Source: Verrucomicrobiales bacterium
GTDB lineage: Bacteria; Verrucomicrobiota; Verrucomicrobiia; Verrucomicrobiales; V1-33
NCBI GenBank assembly: GCA_028293305.1
Contig: JAQGPD010000275.1
Coordinates: 1-12,121, forward strand
Reading direction: 5' to 3'
Length of the DNA: 12,121 nucleotides
Shown piece by piece: positions 1 through 7,000 of this stretch; positions within the stretch are counted from its first letter, which is position 1, and each line of letters starts with the position of its first letter. A model generated the notes under the pieces. The model was not told where the DNA came from, searched no databases, and saw only the letters and a program-made list of their open reading frames with translations. Both the position numbers and the translations under genes were made by a program.

Positions 1-546
1 ACCCCGGGCGAAATCGGCGGGATGAAAGGGGGAGAACTCGAAAATCATCATTCCCATGTGGTCGCGGATCGACTCACAGGGTTTCAGGAAAGATGTCAGG
101 AAAAGCTCCGCGTTGAGAAAATGCGGGTTGGCCCGGCCGGCTTTCGCGCCGTGACGGGGGAGGTTCGGAAAGCGTTTGATCGTGATGTCGTCCGTGACTT
201 TGAAAGTGAATCGGAAACCCGGTTTCACCTGGGCCGCCAAAGCCCGCAGGCGGTCGGCCGTTGGGAATTGATAGTAAGCGGCGTCCACGCACACGGTGGG
301 AAAGAGTTCGGCATACTCGGAAAGGCAATGTTGCTCGAAGCGTTTTTCCGAGACCTTGCCGCGATGGATATAACGTTGCTCATCATAAACGGTCCCGAAC
401 CAGCCGGGATATTTCCATGAGGAGGTCCCCAGCCAGACCCCATCGGAGGCGGCATCCGCCAGTTCCCGGCGCAGGCCTTGATAGTCGAAGGATTCATTCA
501 GCATGGGACGGCGGGGCGGATGAAAAGTGGTGCGTGCAATCAGCAT
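1..546 (-). CDS. DUF72 (YecE-like) family protein, N-terminal part, cut by the window edge
   Basis: The frame is open for 182 codons from ATG at 546 and continues past base 1, so the C-terminus is missing. The signature of the DUF72 family is visible: GTSSWKYPGWFGTVY at residues 40-54, then a tyrosine-rich strand (VDAAYYQFP), the stretch FRFTFKVTDDIT, and later AGRANPHFLNAELF followed by MMIFEFSPF. DUF72 proteins are predicted TIM-barrel proteins of about 230-300 residues with no firmly established reaction, so no function is claimed. The frame stays open upstream to the terminator, but 546 is its first ATG; a second ATG at 504 would remove 14 poorly conserved residues (M15) and still keep the whole domain. 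Neither start has a Shine-Dalgarno site. The gene lies behind the terminator of the upstream gene, so it probably has its own promoter within 547-596; none is clear by eye. Family call is firm; exact start is not. Confidence 0.88.
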   Translation of the reverse strand, partial: MLIARTTFHPPRRPMLNESFDYQGLRRELADAASDGVWLGTSSWKYPGWFGTVYDEQRYIHRGKVSEKRFEQHCLSEYAELFPTVCVDAAYYQFPTADRLRALAAQVKPGFRFTFKVTDDITIKRFPNLPRHGAKAGRANPHFLNAELFLTSFLKPCESIRDHMGMMIFEFSPFHPADFARG

Positions 547-596
547 CCGGATGGAGGATCCGCAATATTTTTCCGCTGTGCGTTGGGTTTTATAAC

Positions 597-630
597 AAAA
601 AACCGGCCCTTGGAAAATTCCAAGGGCCGG
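597..630 (-). terminator. Intrinsic (rho-independent) terminator of the PA14-module protein gene
   Basis: Bases 603-613 (CCGGCCCTTGG) and 620-630 (CCAAGGGCCGG) form a perfect 11-bp stem around the 6-nt loop AAAATT. Read on the minus strand, the stem is followed directly by six T residues (597-602 on the plus strand are all A). It lies 38 bases past the stop codon at 668-670, the standard arrangement. On the plus strand the stem is not followed by a T run, so it is one-directional. It separates the long exported-protein gene from the DUF72 gene. Confidence 0.92.
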
Positions 631-667
631 CTCGATTTTCAGCTGGTGCGCTTTATTCAGGCAAGGT

Positions 668-3600
668 TCACGGGCGGCGCACGCGGACGAAGAACCGCGT
701 CGGGATGGTGCCGCCGTTCAGCGAAGCCGCGTCGAAGGTCACGCTGGTCTGCGCGCCGACATCTCCGGTGACCGTGCCGGCGGAGGACCATGGAGCTGTC
801 AGGCTGGTGTTGAACTCCAGCTCATAAATCACTCCCGTGGTGGAAGGGAAGGTGACGGTGACGGTGCCCGGGGTGGGGCCGGGAACGGCGCTGGAGATGG
901 CGAAGTCCGAGCTGGTGGAGGTGCCGCTGAGGGTGAGTCCCTCCGGTCCGCCGACGAGACGCCAGTTTCCGGTGTCGGCGTCGTTGTTGAAGGAACCTTG
1001 GGCGGCATACAATTCGAAGTAAGCGCCGCCGCCTCCTTCAAACCAGATGAACTCAACTTCATGCGGGCCTTCTGTCAGGGTAGCCACCGCGCGGGCATCG
1101 GAATTGCCGGTGCCGAAACGGAAGTAGGCGGTGTCGCGCAGGGCGGGATCGATGAACGAGGCGCCTGACACTTTGGAGAACACCGCGCCATCGATGCGTA
1201 GCGCATAGCCGTCATCCGAATGAACGCCGAAGGTCCATTCCCCGCCTTGGCCTGCGGGGATTTCGATAGTGGCTTTGGCGATGCCGACGAGCCCGTCATC
1301 GGCTCCCAGGCTGCCGCCGAATTCGAAATCCGCGACTTGATAGGCCGGCGTCGCGCTGTTGGCGTTGAACAGGCCGAGGTCCAGCTGGCCGCCATCCAAA
1401 TCCGCGTGGTTCAGATAGGGTGTCGTGCCGTCGGTGTTGGTTCCGGTATTGTTGATAACGGAATTCAGGGCATTGTAGATGTTATCGCCCTGGGCGGGGA
1501 CGCCACGGATGAAGCGGATGCCCCAGTTCGCCGCGCTGCCGGCGGGGCCGGGCAAAGTGGCGGGAAGGAACGGAGTCGGAGCCGGAGCAGCGCTGAAATT
1601 GCCCAGCAATTGCCAGGCGCCCGTCCCGCCCACGGTGCCGAAAGCGCCGGGAGCCGAGAAGATTTCCCAACCTGCGCCGCCTTCGCCTTCCTGTGCGATG
1701 AAGAACACCTCATAGTTCCCCGCCGTGGGAATGTTGAGCACCGCAAGGGTCGGATTGTCATTGAAACCAGGCGCATAGACCGTGTTGCTGGTCTTGGGAT
1801 CGAGGGCTCCGGTGCCGCTGGTTCCGGTGAACCAGGCGTTGGGAACTTTGATCGCCCAGCCATCATCCGCCAGAACTCCCAGGGTGTAGGCGCCGGCAGC
1901 CGGGAAGTTGATAGTGGCTTTGGCCACCGTGATCAGGTCATTGTCGTCGCCGGGGGTGTTGCTGAGGAATGGAATGTCGTTATTGAACAATCCGCCGCCG
2001 GCATTTCCGCGGGCACCGTCGTTGTCATTGAAGTTAATGACAGGGGCCGTGCCGTTGACCACCGTCGCACCGCTCAGGTCGCCGGAAGCCAGCGAAATGG
2101 CTCCTTCCAGCGTGCGGCCGTAGGCTGCGCGGATGTCCCTGACATCCCAGGTTCCGGCGGTCGCGCCGGTGGGAGTGGGGGGAAGCGTGGCGGGAATCAA
2201 AGGACTCGTGGTGCCGCCGCCGACGAGCGACCAGGCAGTGCCGGAGGTGTTATTGATGAAATCGCCATTGGCCCAGGCTACTTCATTGTAGGCTCCGCCC
2301 ACGCCCTGGAACCAGACGAATTCCACGACATACTGTCCGGCGGCAGGGAATTGACAGAGCCCGCGGGTGTCGCTGTTTCCAGTGCCATCCGGGAACAATA
2401 TGGTGCGTGGATCGGCGGGATCGATGAGGCCTAGACCCGCTTTGTTGATGAAGGTCGCGCCTTTGATCCGCAGGGCGAATCCATCGTCGCTCTGCACCCA
2501 GAAGCTGCGTTGCAATTCCGCGGGAGTGGTGCCCGTAATGTTTATCAACGTCTGGGCTCCCTGAATGATGTTGGCATCCTGCGCGGCGGTGTTTGTCAGG
2601 AATGGCTGGTCAAAACGGAAAAGTCCGGCCCCGCCGCCATTGGTGTCGGGATCGTAGAAGTTCATGTAATTGGCCACGCCATCCACAAAAGTGGTGGGTG
2701 CGAGGAGTTTGTCGACCGCCCTGCCAATATTGCCGGGATCAATGACTCCGTCCGTCACTTCACGCACGTCCCAAACGCCGGCAATCGGAGCAAGCGCCAG
2801 GATATTCGCCTCGGGGAAGACCGGAGTTGTCAGGGAACCGCTGACCGTGATCGGCAGGTTGTTCTGGTCCCGGAAGTCCAGTTGATAGGTGTGGCTGCTG
2901 CGGCTGGTCAGGGGGGTGGGAGGATTGTAAACAATCGTGGTGATGCCGCCGGCTTTGGTGACGGAAGTCGCCGTGACCGTCGCGCCGTCAATACTCAGGG
3001 AATCCACTGTCGCGGGAGTGACCACGCTGGTGGCTCCGAAGTCCGAGATCCGGAATGTATAACCGGTCGTGGAGGCCACCGCCTGGGTCACGCTGGCCTG
3101 CGGGGCCGGGGTGGTGGTCAGGGAAACGTTATCGAAATGGTGGGCCTCCCATTCCCCGCCGGTGCGGGCGGCGAAGACCATGCGGCCCCCGCTCGGCACC
3201 CAACCGGTGGCGAGATTGTCCACGACCTTGGTGCCTTTCCAAAAGACATCCAATGTGCCGTCCGTCTTCAGATCGACTTTGAAGCGGGCCCATCCGGCGC
3301 TGCCGATGGGGCCGGTTTGCAGGGAATTCACATCATCCACGGCTCCGTTGCGCGTGGTGGCGGGGACTTCCAGGAGGATTCCGCCATCCAGCTTGATGCT
3401 GAAGCCGACGACGTCGCCGTTGCCATTGTCGTAGGTGTCGAACCCGATGGATAGGCCTGTGGGCGTGCCTTCCTCGGCAGCGCCGGCGTTGAATCCGACG
3501 CCGTCATCCAAGGTGTTATCACCGGTGCGGGCGAAGTTGAGGCTGAATCCATCCGCCGGATTTCCGGTGCCGTTGCCGATGCGGCAATCCACCTCGAAAA

Positions 3601-3868
3601 CGAAGGATTGGATAGCGAAACCGGTGTCGAGATCCGGAAAGATCACGGTGGAGGTGGTGCTGCCGACGGCGTCGGTCAGTTTCAGATAGCCGCCGGGGTT
3701 GCCGTCGGTGGTGCGGACCTCGGGGGAAGCTCCGGCGATAGTGTAAATCGTCAAGCCGGTGGCACCGGCCGAGAAGTCGTTCGTATAGGTGCCCGCCATG
3801 AGGCAGGCGGGCAGCGTGATGAGGCAGAGCGGTGCTGCCATCACCGCGGACAAGCGGGTGTGGGTCAT
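668..3868 (-). CDS. Large exported protein: lectin-like N-terminus, Ig-like segment, three PA14-like modules
   Basis: This 1066-residue protein begins with a signal peptide (MTHTRLSAVMAAPLCLITLPACLMAG), with cleavage likely near residue 25; LPAC at 19-22 could instead be a poor lipobox. Residues about 27-252 look like a concanavalin A/LamG-type lectin fold (ADGFSLNFAR, then IGFDTYDNG, ending HFDNVSL). Residues 255-350 look like an Ig-like beta domain. Three PA14-like modules follow, each opening with W-D/G-V/I-R (W366, W574, W782) and carrying SDDGFALRIKG (460-470), ADDGWAIKVPN (667-677) and SDDGYALRIDG (884-894). The C-terminus (about 1000-1066) is a beta-rich tail ending FFVRVRRP, a style I associate with secreted verrucomicrobial proteins. 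PA14 domains often bind carbohydrates, so a role in adhesion or polysaccharide binding is reasonable but inferred. No transmembrane, LPXTG or PEP-CTERM anchor is visible. The ATG at 3868 has no Shine-Dalgarno site; a run of eight C residues lies just upstream. Transcription probably ends at the terminator at 597-630. Confidence 0.85.
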   Translation of the reverse strand: MTHTRLSAVMAAPLCLITLPACLMAGTYTNDFSAGATGLTIYTIAGASPEVRTTDGNPGGYLKLTDAVGSTTSTVIFPDLDTGFAIQSFVFEVDCRIGNGTGNPADGFSLNFARTGDNTLDDGVGFNAGAAEEGTPTGLSIGFDTYDNGNGDVVGFSIKLDGGILLEVPATTRNGAVDDVNSLQTGPIGSAGWARFKVDLKTDGTLDVFWKGTKVVDNLATGWVPSGGRMVFAARTGGEWEAHHFDNVSLTTTPAPQASVTQAVASTTGYTFRISDFGATSVVTPATVDSLSIDGATVTATSVTKAGGITTIVYNPPTPLTSRSSHTYQLDFRDQNNLPITVSGSLTTPVFPEANILALAPIAGVWDVREVTDGVIDPGNIGRAVDKLLAPTTFVDGVANYMNFYDPDTNGGGAGLFRFDQPFLTNTAAQDANIIQGAQTLINITGTTPAELQRSFWVQSDDGFALRIKGATFINKAGLGLIDPADPRTILFPDGTGNSDTRGLCQFPAAGQYVVEFVWFQGVGGAYNEVAWANGDFINNTSGTAWSLVGGGTTSPLIPATLPPTPTGATAGTWDVRDIRAAYGRTLEGAISLASGDLSGATVVNGTAPVINFNDNDGARGNAGGGLFNNDIPFLSNTPGDDNDLITVAKATINFPAAGAYTLGVLADDGWAIKVPNAWFTGTSGTGALDPKTSNTVYAPGFNDNPTLAVLNIPTAGNYEVFFIAQEGEGGAGWEIFSAPGAFGTVGGTGAWQLLGNFSAAPAPTPFLPATLPGPAGSAANWGIRFIRGVPAQGDNIYNALNSVINNTGTNTDGTTPYLNHADLDGGQLDLGLFNANSATPAYQVADFEFGGSLGADDGLVGIAKATIEIPAGQGGEWTFGVHSDDGYALRIDGAVFSKVSGASFIDPALRDTAYFRFGTGNSDARAVATLTEGPHEVEFIWFEGGGGAYFELYAAQGSFNNDADTGNWRLVGGPEGLTLSGTSTSSDFAISSAVPGPTPGTVTVTFPSTTGVIYELEFNTSLTAPWSSAGTVTGDVGAQTSVTFDAASLNGGTIPTRFFVRVRRP
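947..2773 (-). repeat. Three tandem PA14-like protein modules with a 208-residue period
   Basis: The modules cover residues 366-552, 574-756 and 782-974. Their opening tryptophans are exactly 208 residues apart. Each has an aspartate-rich turn before a G-L-F motif (GAGLFRFD, GGGLFNND, DLGLFNAN), the DDG strand, a proline/threonine-rich stretch with GNSD in modules 1 and 3, a V-E/F-F aromatic strand, and a closing W-x-L-V/L-G. The shared order shows internal duplication; the amino-acid identity is low enough that it is not recent. Module 2 is the most divergent. Confidence 0.8.
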
Positions 3869-3874
3869 GTTACT

Positions 3875-3882
3875 GGGGGGGG
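3875..3882. repeat. G8 homopolymer tract in the leader of the PA14-module gene
   Basis: Eight consecutive G residues on the plus strand (C8 in the transcript) lie 6 bases before the ATG at 3868, where a ribosome binding site would normally be. Runs of this length are prone to slippage. Whether its length varies cannot be told from one sequence. Confidence 0.9.
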
Positions 3883-3898
3883 AGTTGCTTTGTTGGGT

Positions 3899-3922
3899 TT
3901 CACCGACGGAATCGGCAGTGAA
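3899..3922 (-). other. Possible leader hairpin upstream of the PA14-module gene
   Basis: TTCACCGA (3899-3906) can pair with TCGG (3912-3915) and TGAA (3919-3922), with a 5-nt loop and a 3-nt bulge (CAG). It would sit 30-55 bases before the start codon, inside the transcript leader if the promoter lies in the AT-rich stretch 3940-4000. The helix is short and interrupted, so it may be chance. Confidence 0.3.
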
Positions 3923-4045
3923 GTCCCGTTTTTATGCTGCCCCCTATTAATTCCCCATGAACGATGAACTTATTTAACTCATTAAATTACAGTCGATTAT
4001 GAAAGCTGCTCAGTGCGATTTCGTGAGAATCGGATGAACATTCCG

Positions 4046-4064
4046 CATCTGCGTATAGCAGATG
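4046..4064. other. Perfect 7-bp inverted repeat in the 3869-4094 gap
   Basis: CATCTGC (4046-4052), loop GTATA, GCAGATG (4058-4064). A second pair, TGAACA (4035-4040) and TGTTCA (4063-4068), overlaps the right arm. It starts 31 bases past the stop of the prepilin-like gene, where a terminator could be, but no T run follows on the minus strand. It could be an operator or a processing or stability hairpin. The rest of the gap (about 3940-4000) is AT-rich and probably holds the promoter of the PA14-module gene; no convincing -35/-10 pair was found. Confidence 0.45.
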
Positions 4065-4094
4065 TTCACTTGTCAGGCCGGCTCCAATCCTCTC

Positions 4095-5603
4095 TTAATT
4101 CGGTGGGGTGGTGGTGAACTTGCCGAAGATGGTTCCCGTCATTGTTTTGTTTTCGTGGGTGTGGAATTCGTCGATGGTGGTGAAGCCGTTTCCATTGTTG
4201 GAGCCGAAGCTGAGCACCAGGTAAAAGGTCTGCCCTTTGATGGTGGTGCTGAATTTGGTGCTGACTTCGGGAATGTAGACATAGTCGGCATCGTCATCAT
4301 CCATCTGCTTTTCGGTTTGCTTGTTCCTCCAGTCATTTTTCTTATCCTCCTTGGTGTTGGGGGTGCTGAGGAGTTGAAAAGTGAAGGGCAGGGTTTCCGT
4401 GACGCCGGGGGTGGTGAAGCTGAGATTCACGGTCAATTGCACGCTGGTGGCATTGGTGCCGGAATAAGTGCTGCCGTTGTAATAAGAGAGGCTGCCCAAT
4501 TCAAAGAACTGGTCCGGTGCGATGGAACTAAAGGACCGGCCGGTGAAGCTGAGGGAATTCGGCTGCGTAAAGCCTGACTGGACGGCTGGACTTCCGAAGG
4601 TAAAGAGCGGGCCGGTGAGCGGCCCGAGGAGATTGCTGACCAGTCCCGGATCGCCTTTGGGGTTTTTAAAAACACCCGTGCTGGTGCCGCTGAAGAAGAT
4701 GGTTTCATAAAGCGCGGTGGATACCGCGCTTTCCTCATAACGGTCAGGGTCCAGAGGGGCGCTGTAGGCGCGGACTTCCGTGGCGAGGGCCTGGGGAATG
4801 GATAGGGGCGTGCCGTCCCAGCGGAGCCAGGCCCCATTGGAAATGGAATAATAGGTGTCGGCGGTGTTGGAGGGATTCGGATTGATCAGGGAGACTTTCA
4901 GGTCAGGGTTGAAATCCGAGTCGTTGTAGAGGGCACCCGGTTTGGAAAAGGTCGGCGCCTGCAGGACCTGGATGGCGCCTCCGGAAGCGGGCGCCGAGAC
5001 TGGGGAGTGGGTGGAGATGGCGCCTTGGCGCGGTGCGGCCGCGGATGATTCATTTTCCGCATAGTTCCAAATCCATTTATTGGAATTGTCGAGTGCCAGC
5101 ACGGTGGAGCGCTCCTCACCGATGGCGGCGGTTGGGGCCACCGAGTTGTCCAAAACGAACTCCCGGAAGCCGCTGCCGTCGGATTTCAAGATGAACGATT
5201 TTTTTGAATTGTCCCAGACCGCTTTCATGGTGGAGGCGTCGCTGGAGGTGATGCCCAGGAGCCGGGGATCGATCATGCTATTGCGCAGGCCGGCGATTTT
5301 GGACCGGCTGGTGCTGGAGGCCACTGTTTTCAGCTTGGCGATCACGGAAGGGCCGGTGGCCGTGGCGGGGATATCGCCACCGCTGAGCACGTAGGCCCGC
5401 ACGGCGCGGTTCAGGGCCGCGACGTCCTGTTGGAGTTTCACTGCTTTAACGGAATTTCCCGAGCCTGAAAAGTTCAGAATGGCCACCGTGGCGACGGAGG
5501 ATATAGCGGCGACGACAATCAGCAATTCCAGCAGGCTGAACGCGTCTTTTCCCCGAAGGATGCGGATGACGGAGGGTTGGGGGGTGGGAGGGCAGGGTCT
5601 CAT
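4095..5603 (-). CDS. Prepilin-type protein fused to a choice-of-anchor K-like domain
   Basis: The 502-residue product starts with a 21-residue leader and a type IV prepilin cleavage motif, GKDA/FSLLELLIVVAAISSVA. A21 is at -1, F22 at +1 and the key glutamate E26 at +5, followed by a hydrophobic helix to about residue 43. This predicts processing by a PilD-type prepilin peptidase and assembly into, or anchoring by, a pilus or pseudopilus. Residues 225-293 (TYYSISNGAWLRWDGTPLSI, then SAPLDPDRYEES) resemble an FN3/chitobiase C-terminal-like domain. Residues about 300-500 carry the landmarks I recall for 'choice-of-anchor K' domains: FFSGTSTGVF, LFTFGSP, LSFTGRSF, FFELGSLSYYNG, LPFTFQLLSTPN and DADYVYIP. 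The protein is far longer than ordinary pilins (130-200 residues). Between TPN and DADYV there is a highly charged insert rich in K, D and E. The ATG at 5603 has only a weak GGGG upstream. No pilus assembly genes lie nearby. The prepilin call is firm; the C-terminal domain name is from memory. Confidence 0.85.
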   Translation of the reverse strand: MRPCPPTPQPSVIRILRGKDAFSLLELLIVVAAISSVATVAILNFSGSGNSVKAVKLQQDVAALNRAVRAYVLSGGDIPATATGPSVIAKLKTVASSTSRSKIAGLRNSMIDPRLLGITSSDASTMKAVWDNSKKSFILKSDGSGFREFVLDNSVAPTAAIGEERSTVLALDNSNKWIWNYAENESSAAAPRQGAISTHSPVSAPASGGAIQVLQAPTFSKPGALYNDSDFNPDLKVSLINPNPSNTADTYYSISNGAWLRWDGTPLSIPQALATEVRAYSAPLDPDRYEESAVSTALYETIFFSGTSTGVFKNPKGDPGLVSNLLGPLTGPLFTFGSPAVQSGFTQPNSLSFTGRSFSSIAPDQFFELGSLSYYNGSTYSGTNATSVQLTVNLSFTTPGVTETLPFTFQLLSTPNTKEDKKNDWRNKQTEKQMDDDDADYVYIPEVSTKFSTTIKGQTFYLVLSFGSNNGNGFTTIDEFHTHENKTMTGTIFGKFTTTPPN

Positions 5604-5663
5604 GATATGACCCCGGAAAGATAGTGTTAACTATAATTTCCGCAACAAATTATGTTTTTCGTA

Positions 5664-5692
5664 ACTATATACGTCTCAGCCACTTATATGAA
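5664..5692 (-). promoter_or_regulatory. Candidate sigma70-type promoter of the prepilin-like gene
   Basis: On the minus strand, TTCATA (5687-5692, 4 of 6 matches to the -35 box) and TATAGT (5664-5669, 5 of 6 to the -10 box) are 17 bases apart, about 60 bases before the ATG. A second TATAGT at 5630-5635 has a poorer -35 partner. The octamer TATAGTTA occurs at both places, 34 bases apart. The whole gap is AT-rich against GC-rich neighbours. Confidence 0.4.
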
Positions 5693-5696
5693 CGCT

Positions 5697-5740
5697 TCGC
5701 GGGTGTTTATTCAGAAGTTTTGAGTAGTAAAAGCCCGCGA
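5697..5740. other. Long-loop inverted repeat behind the glycoside hydrolase gene
   Basis: TCGCGGGT (5697-5704) pairs with GCCCGCGA (5733-5740) with one G-T wobble and a 28-nt loop. It lies 32 bases past the stop of the GH5-like gene and just upstream of the candidate prepilin promoter. No T run follows on the minus strand, so it is a poor intrinsic terminator; it may mark the transcription boundary or a protein site. Confidence 0.3.
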
Positions 5741-5772
5741 CGGTTCGAGCAAATAGGGTCAAAGAGTCACTG

Positions 5773-6951
5773 TTAGTTTGTCTGGTTTTTTCCCGTCAGC
5801 TTGCGGACAGCCTGCAGCCACTCCACGACCAGGGCACCGCCGGTGGTTCCTTTCCTGGCGTTTTCAGGAATGGTGGCGCCCCAATAAAACGTGAACCATC
5901 CGTCGGTCCCATGGGAAGCCAGGCGGAGGAAGTCCACCGTTTCCGGGATGCTGGCGGAGAGCGGGAAAATCTCCTCAATGACCAAGGGTTTTCCAATGTT
6001 ATAAGCCTCGAGGGCCGCGAGATCCTCCGGCAGTTTTCCGCTGCGTGGATAAAGATGCACGCTGACAAAATCCAGCGGGCCATGGACTTCCGGGGCGTAG
6101 AAGAGCGGCTTGGCACCCGGAAAGACCTGGGCCCAGGGGATGACTCCGACAGTGATAGGTGTCCTGGGGTCCTCACGGCGGATCGCGGCGCACAGGCGGC
6201 GGACCCATTCGGCGGCGATGGCGGTTTCCGTTCTTCCGGCCGCCTTCGTGGTGATGCGCTGGACGTAGTGTTTTCCTTCCAGGGGCTTGCCGGGCAGCCA
6301 GTCCTGGGGATCTTCGCCGCCGGAGACGAGGGGTTCGTTCATGAGATCATAACAAAACACCGCGTTTCTCCCCCTGGCGACGCGCGCGATCGCTGACCAG
6401 AATTTTTCCTGAACGGTCCAGCGGCTGTTTTCGTCCAGGGAGGAATACCACATCGGAACCCGGTCTTTGAGATAGCATCCAAGGCCGGTTAGGTTCACAT
6501 ACAGCTGCTCGCGCTCTCCCAAATCCAAAAGCCTGCCCAGGCGCGTCAGGTTTTCCGCATGAAACGTGTCCGGGCCGGTCATGAATTGGCAGGTTTGCAG
6601 GTGAATGCGGACGGCATTCAATCCCAGGGCCGACATTTCCTGGAAGTCGGATTCCACGGTGGACCATTCCTTTTCCCAATAGTCCTCCAACAACCGGCCC
6701 TGGTCATCCCTATCGTAATTGGCTCCGCGGATTTCGAACCGATGCTCCGGGTTTCCCCTCACAAAAAATTGTTTGTTTTCGGAAATGCGGATGGCGGGCA
6801 ACCCACCATAGGCGACGGAAGCGCCGGGCGGGCTGGCCGTTGGTGGAATCGGGTTTTTTTCCTGAGGGATGGCCCGTGATCCCATGGCGGAAAAAAGAGC
6901 CAGGCAGGTGACGGCCATCCGGCGCATGGGTGAAAACGGGAGGCGGCGCAT
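5773..6951 (-). CDS. Exported glycoside hydrolase, GH5-like (clan GH-A)
   Basis: The 392-residue protein has a signal peptide (two arginine pairs, then AVTCLALFSAMGSRA, likely cut near residue 27), so it acts in the periplasm or outside. The clan GH-A barrel is recognisable: conserved arginine in NAVRIHL (R115), acid/base glutamate in DLMNEP (E206), HLYP with H299 in strand 6, the probable nucleophile in PLVIEEIFP (E327, or E326), and FTFYWG with W357 in strand 8. The enzyme should cut a beta-glycosidic bond by the retaining mechanism; the substrate (cellulose, mannan, other glucan or glycolipid) cannot be read from the sequence. No carbohydrate-binding module is attached. It starts 49 bases behind kdsB and is probably co-transcribed with it. 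A start at M9 (6927) would give a more usual signal peptide; neither start has a Shine-Dalgarno site. Confidence 0.85.
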   Translation of the reverse strand: MRRLPFSPMRRMAVTCLALFSAMGSRAIPQEKNPIPPTASPPGASVAYGGLPAIRISENKQFFVRGNPEHRFEIRGANYDRDDQGRLLEDYWEKEWSTVESDFQEMSALGLNAVRIHLQTCQFMTGPDTFHAENLTRLGRLLDLGEREQLYVNLTGLGCYLKDRVPMWYSSLDENSRWTVQEKFWSAIARVARGRNAVFCYDLMNEPLVSGGEDPQDWLPGKPLEGKHYVQRITTKAAGRTETAIAAEWVRRLCAAIRREDPRTPITVGVIPWAQVFPGAKPLFYAPEVHGPLDFVSVHLYPRSGKLPEDLAALEAYNIGKPLVIEEIFPLSASIPETVDFLRLASHGTDGWFTFYWGATIPENARKGTTGGALVVEWLQAVRKLTGKNQTN

Positions 6952-7000
6952 GGCGGCTGGGGTGGGATGGATTCAAGGTCGGTGCCGCGGCCCGAAGATG

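Noticed and set aside
22..420. 132-codon open frame on the plus strand at the left end
   Set aside because: The minus-strand frame here is a clear DUF72 protein running off the edge; the plus-strand product has no family features.
1220..2434. 404-codon open frame on the plus strand
   Set aside because: It lies fully antisense to the PA14-module gene; its translation shows only G/A/R/E-rich sequence without any domain, as expected from an opposite frame in GC-rich DNA.
2510..3454. 314-codon open frame on the plus strand
   Set aside because: Antisense to the lectin-like and Ig-like part of the PA14-module gene; no recognisable domain.
4095..5603. Member of a multi-gene verrucomicrobial prepilin cassette
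   Set aside because: Only one prepilin-type gene is present and its neighbours are unrelated to such cassettes.
5697..5740. Intrinsic terminator for the kdsB/GH5-like transcript
   Set aside because: The 28-nt loop and lack of a T run do not fit; kept only as an inverted repeat.
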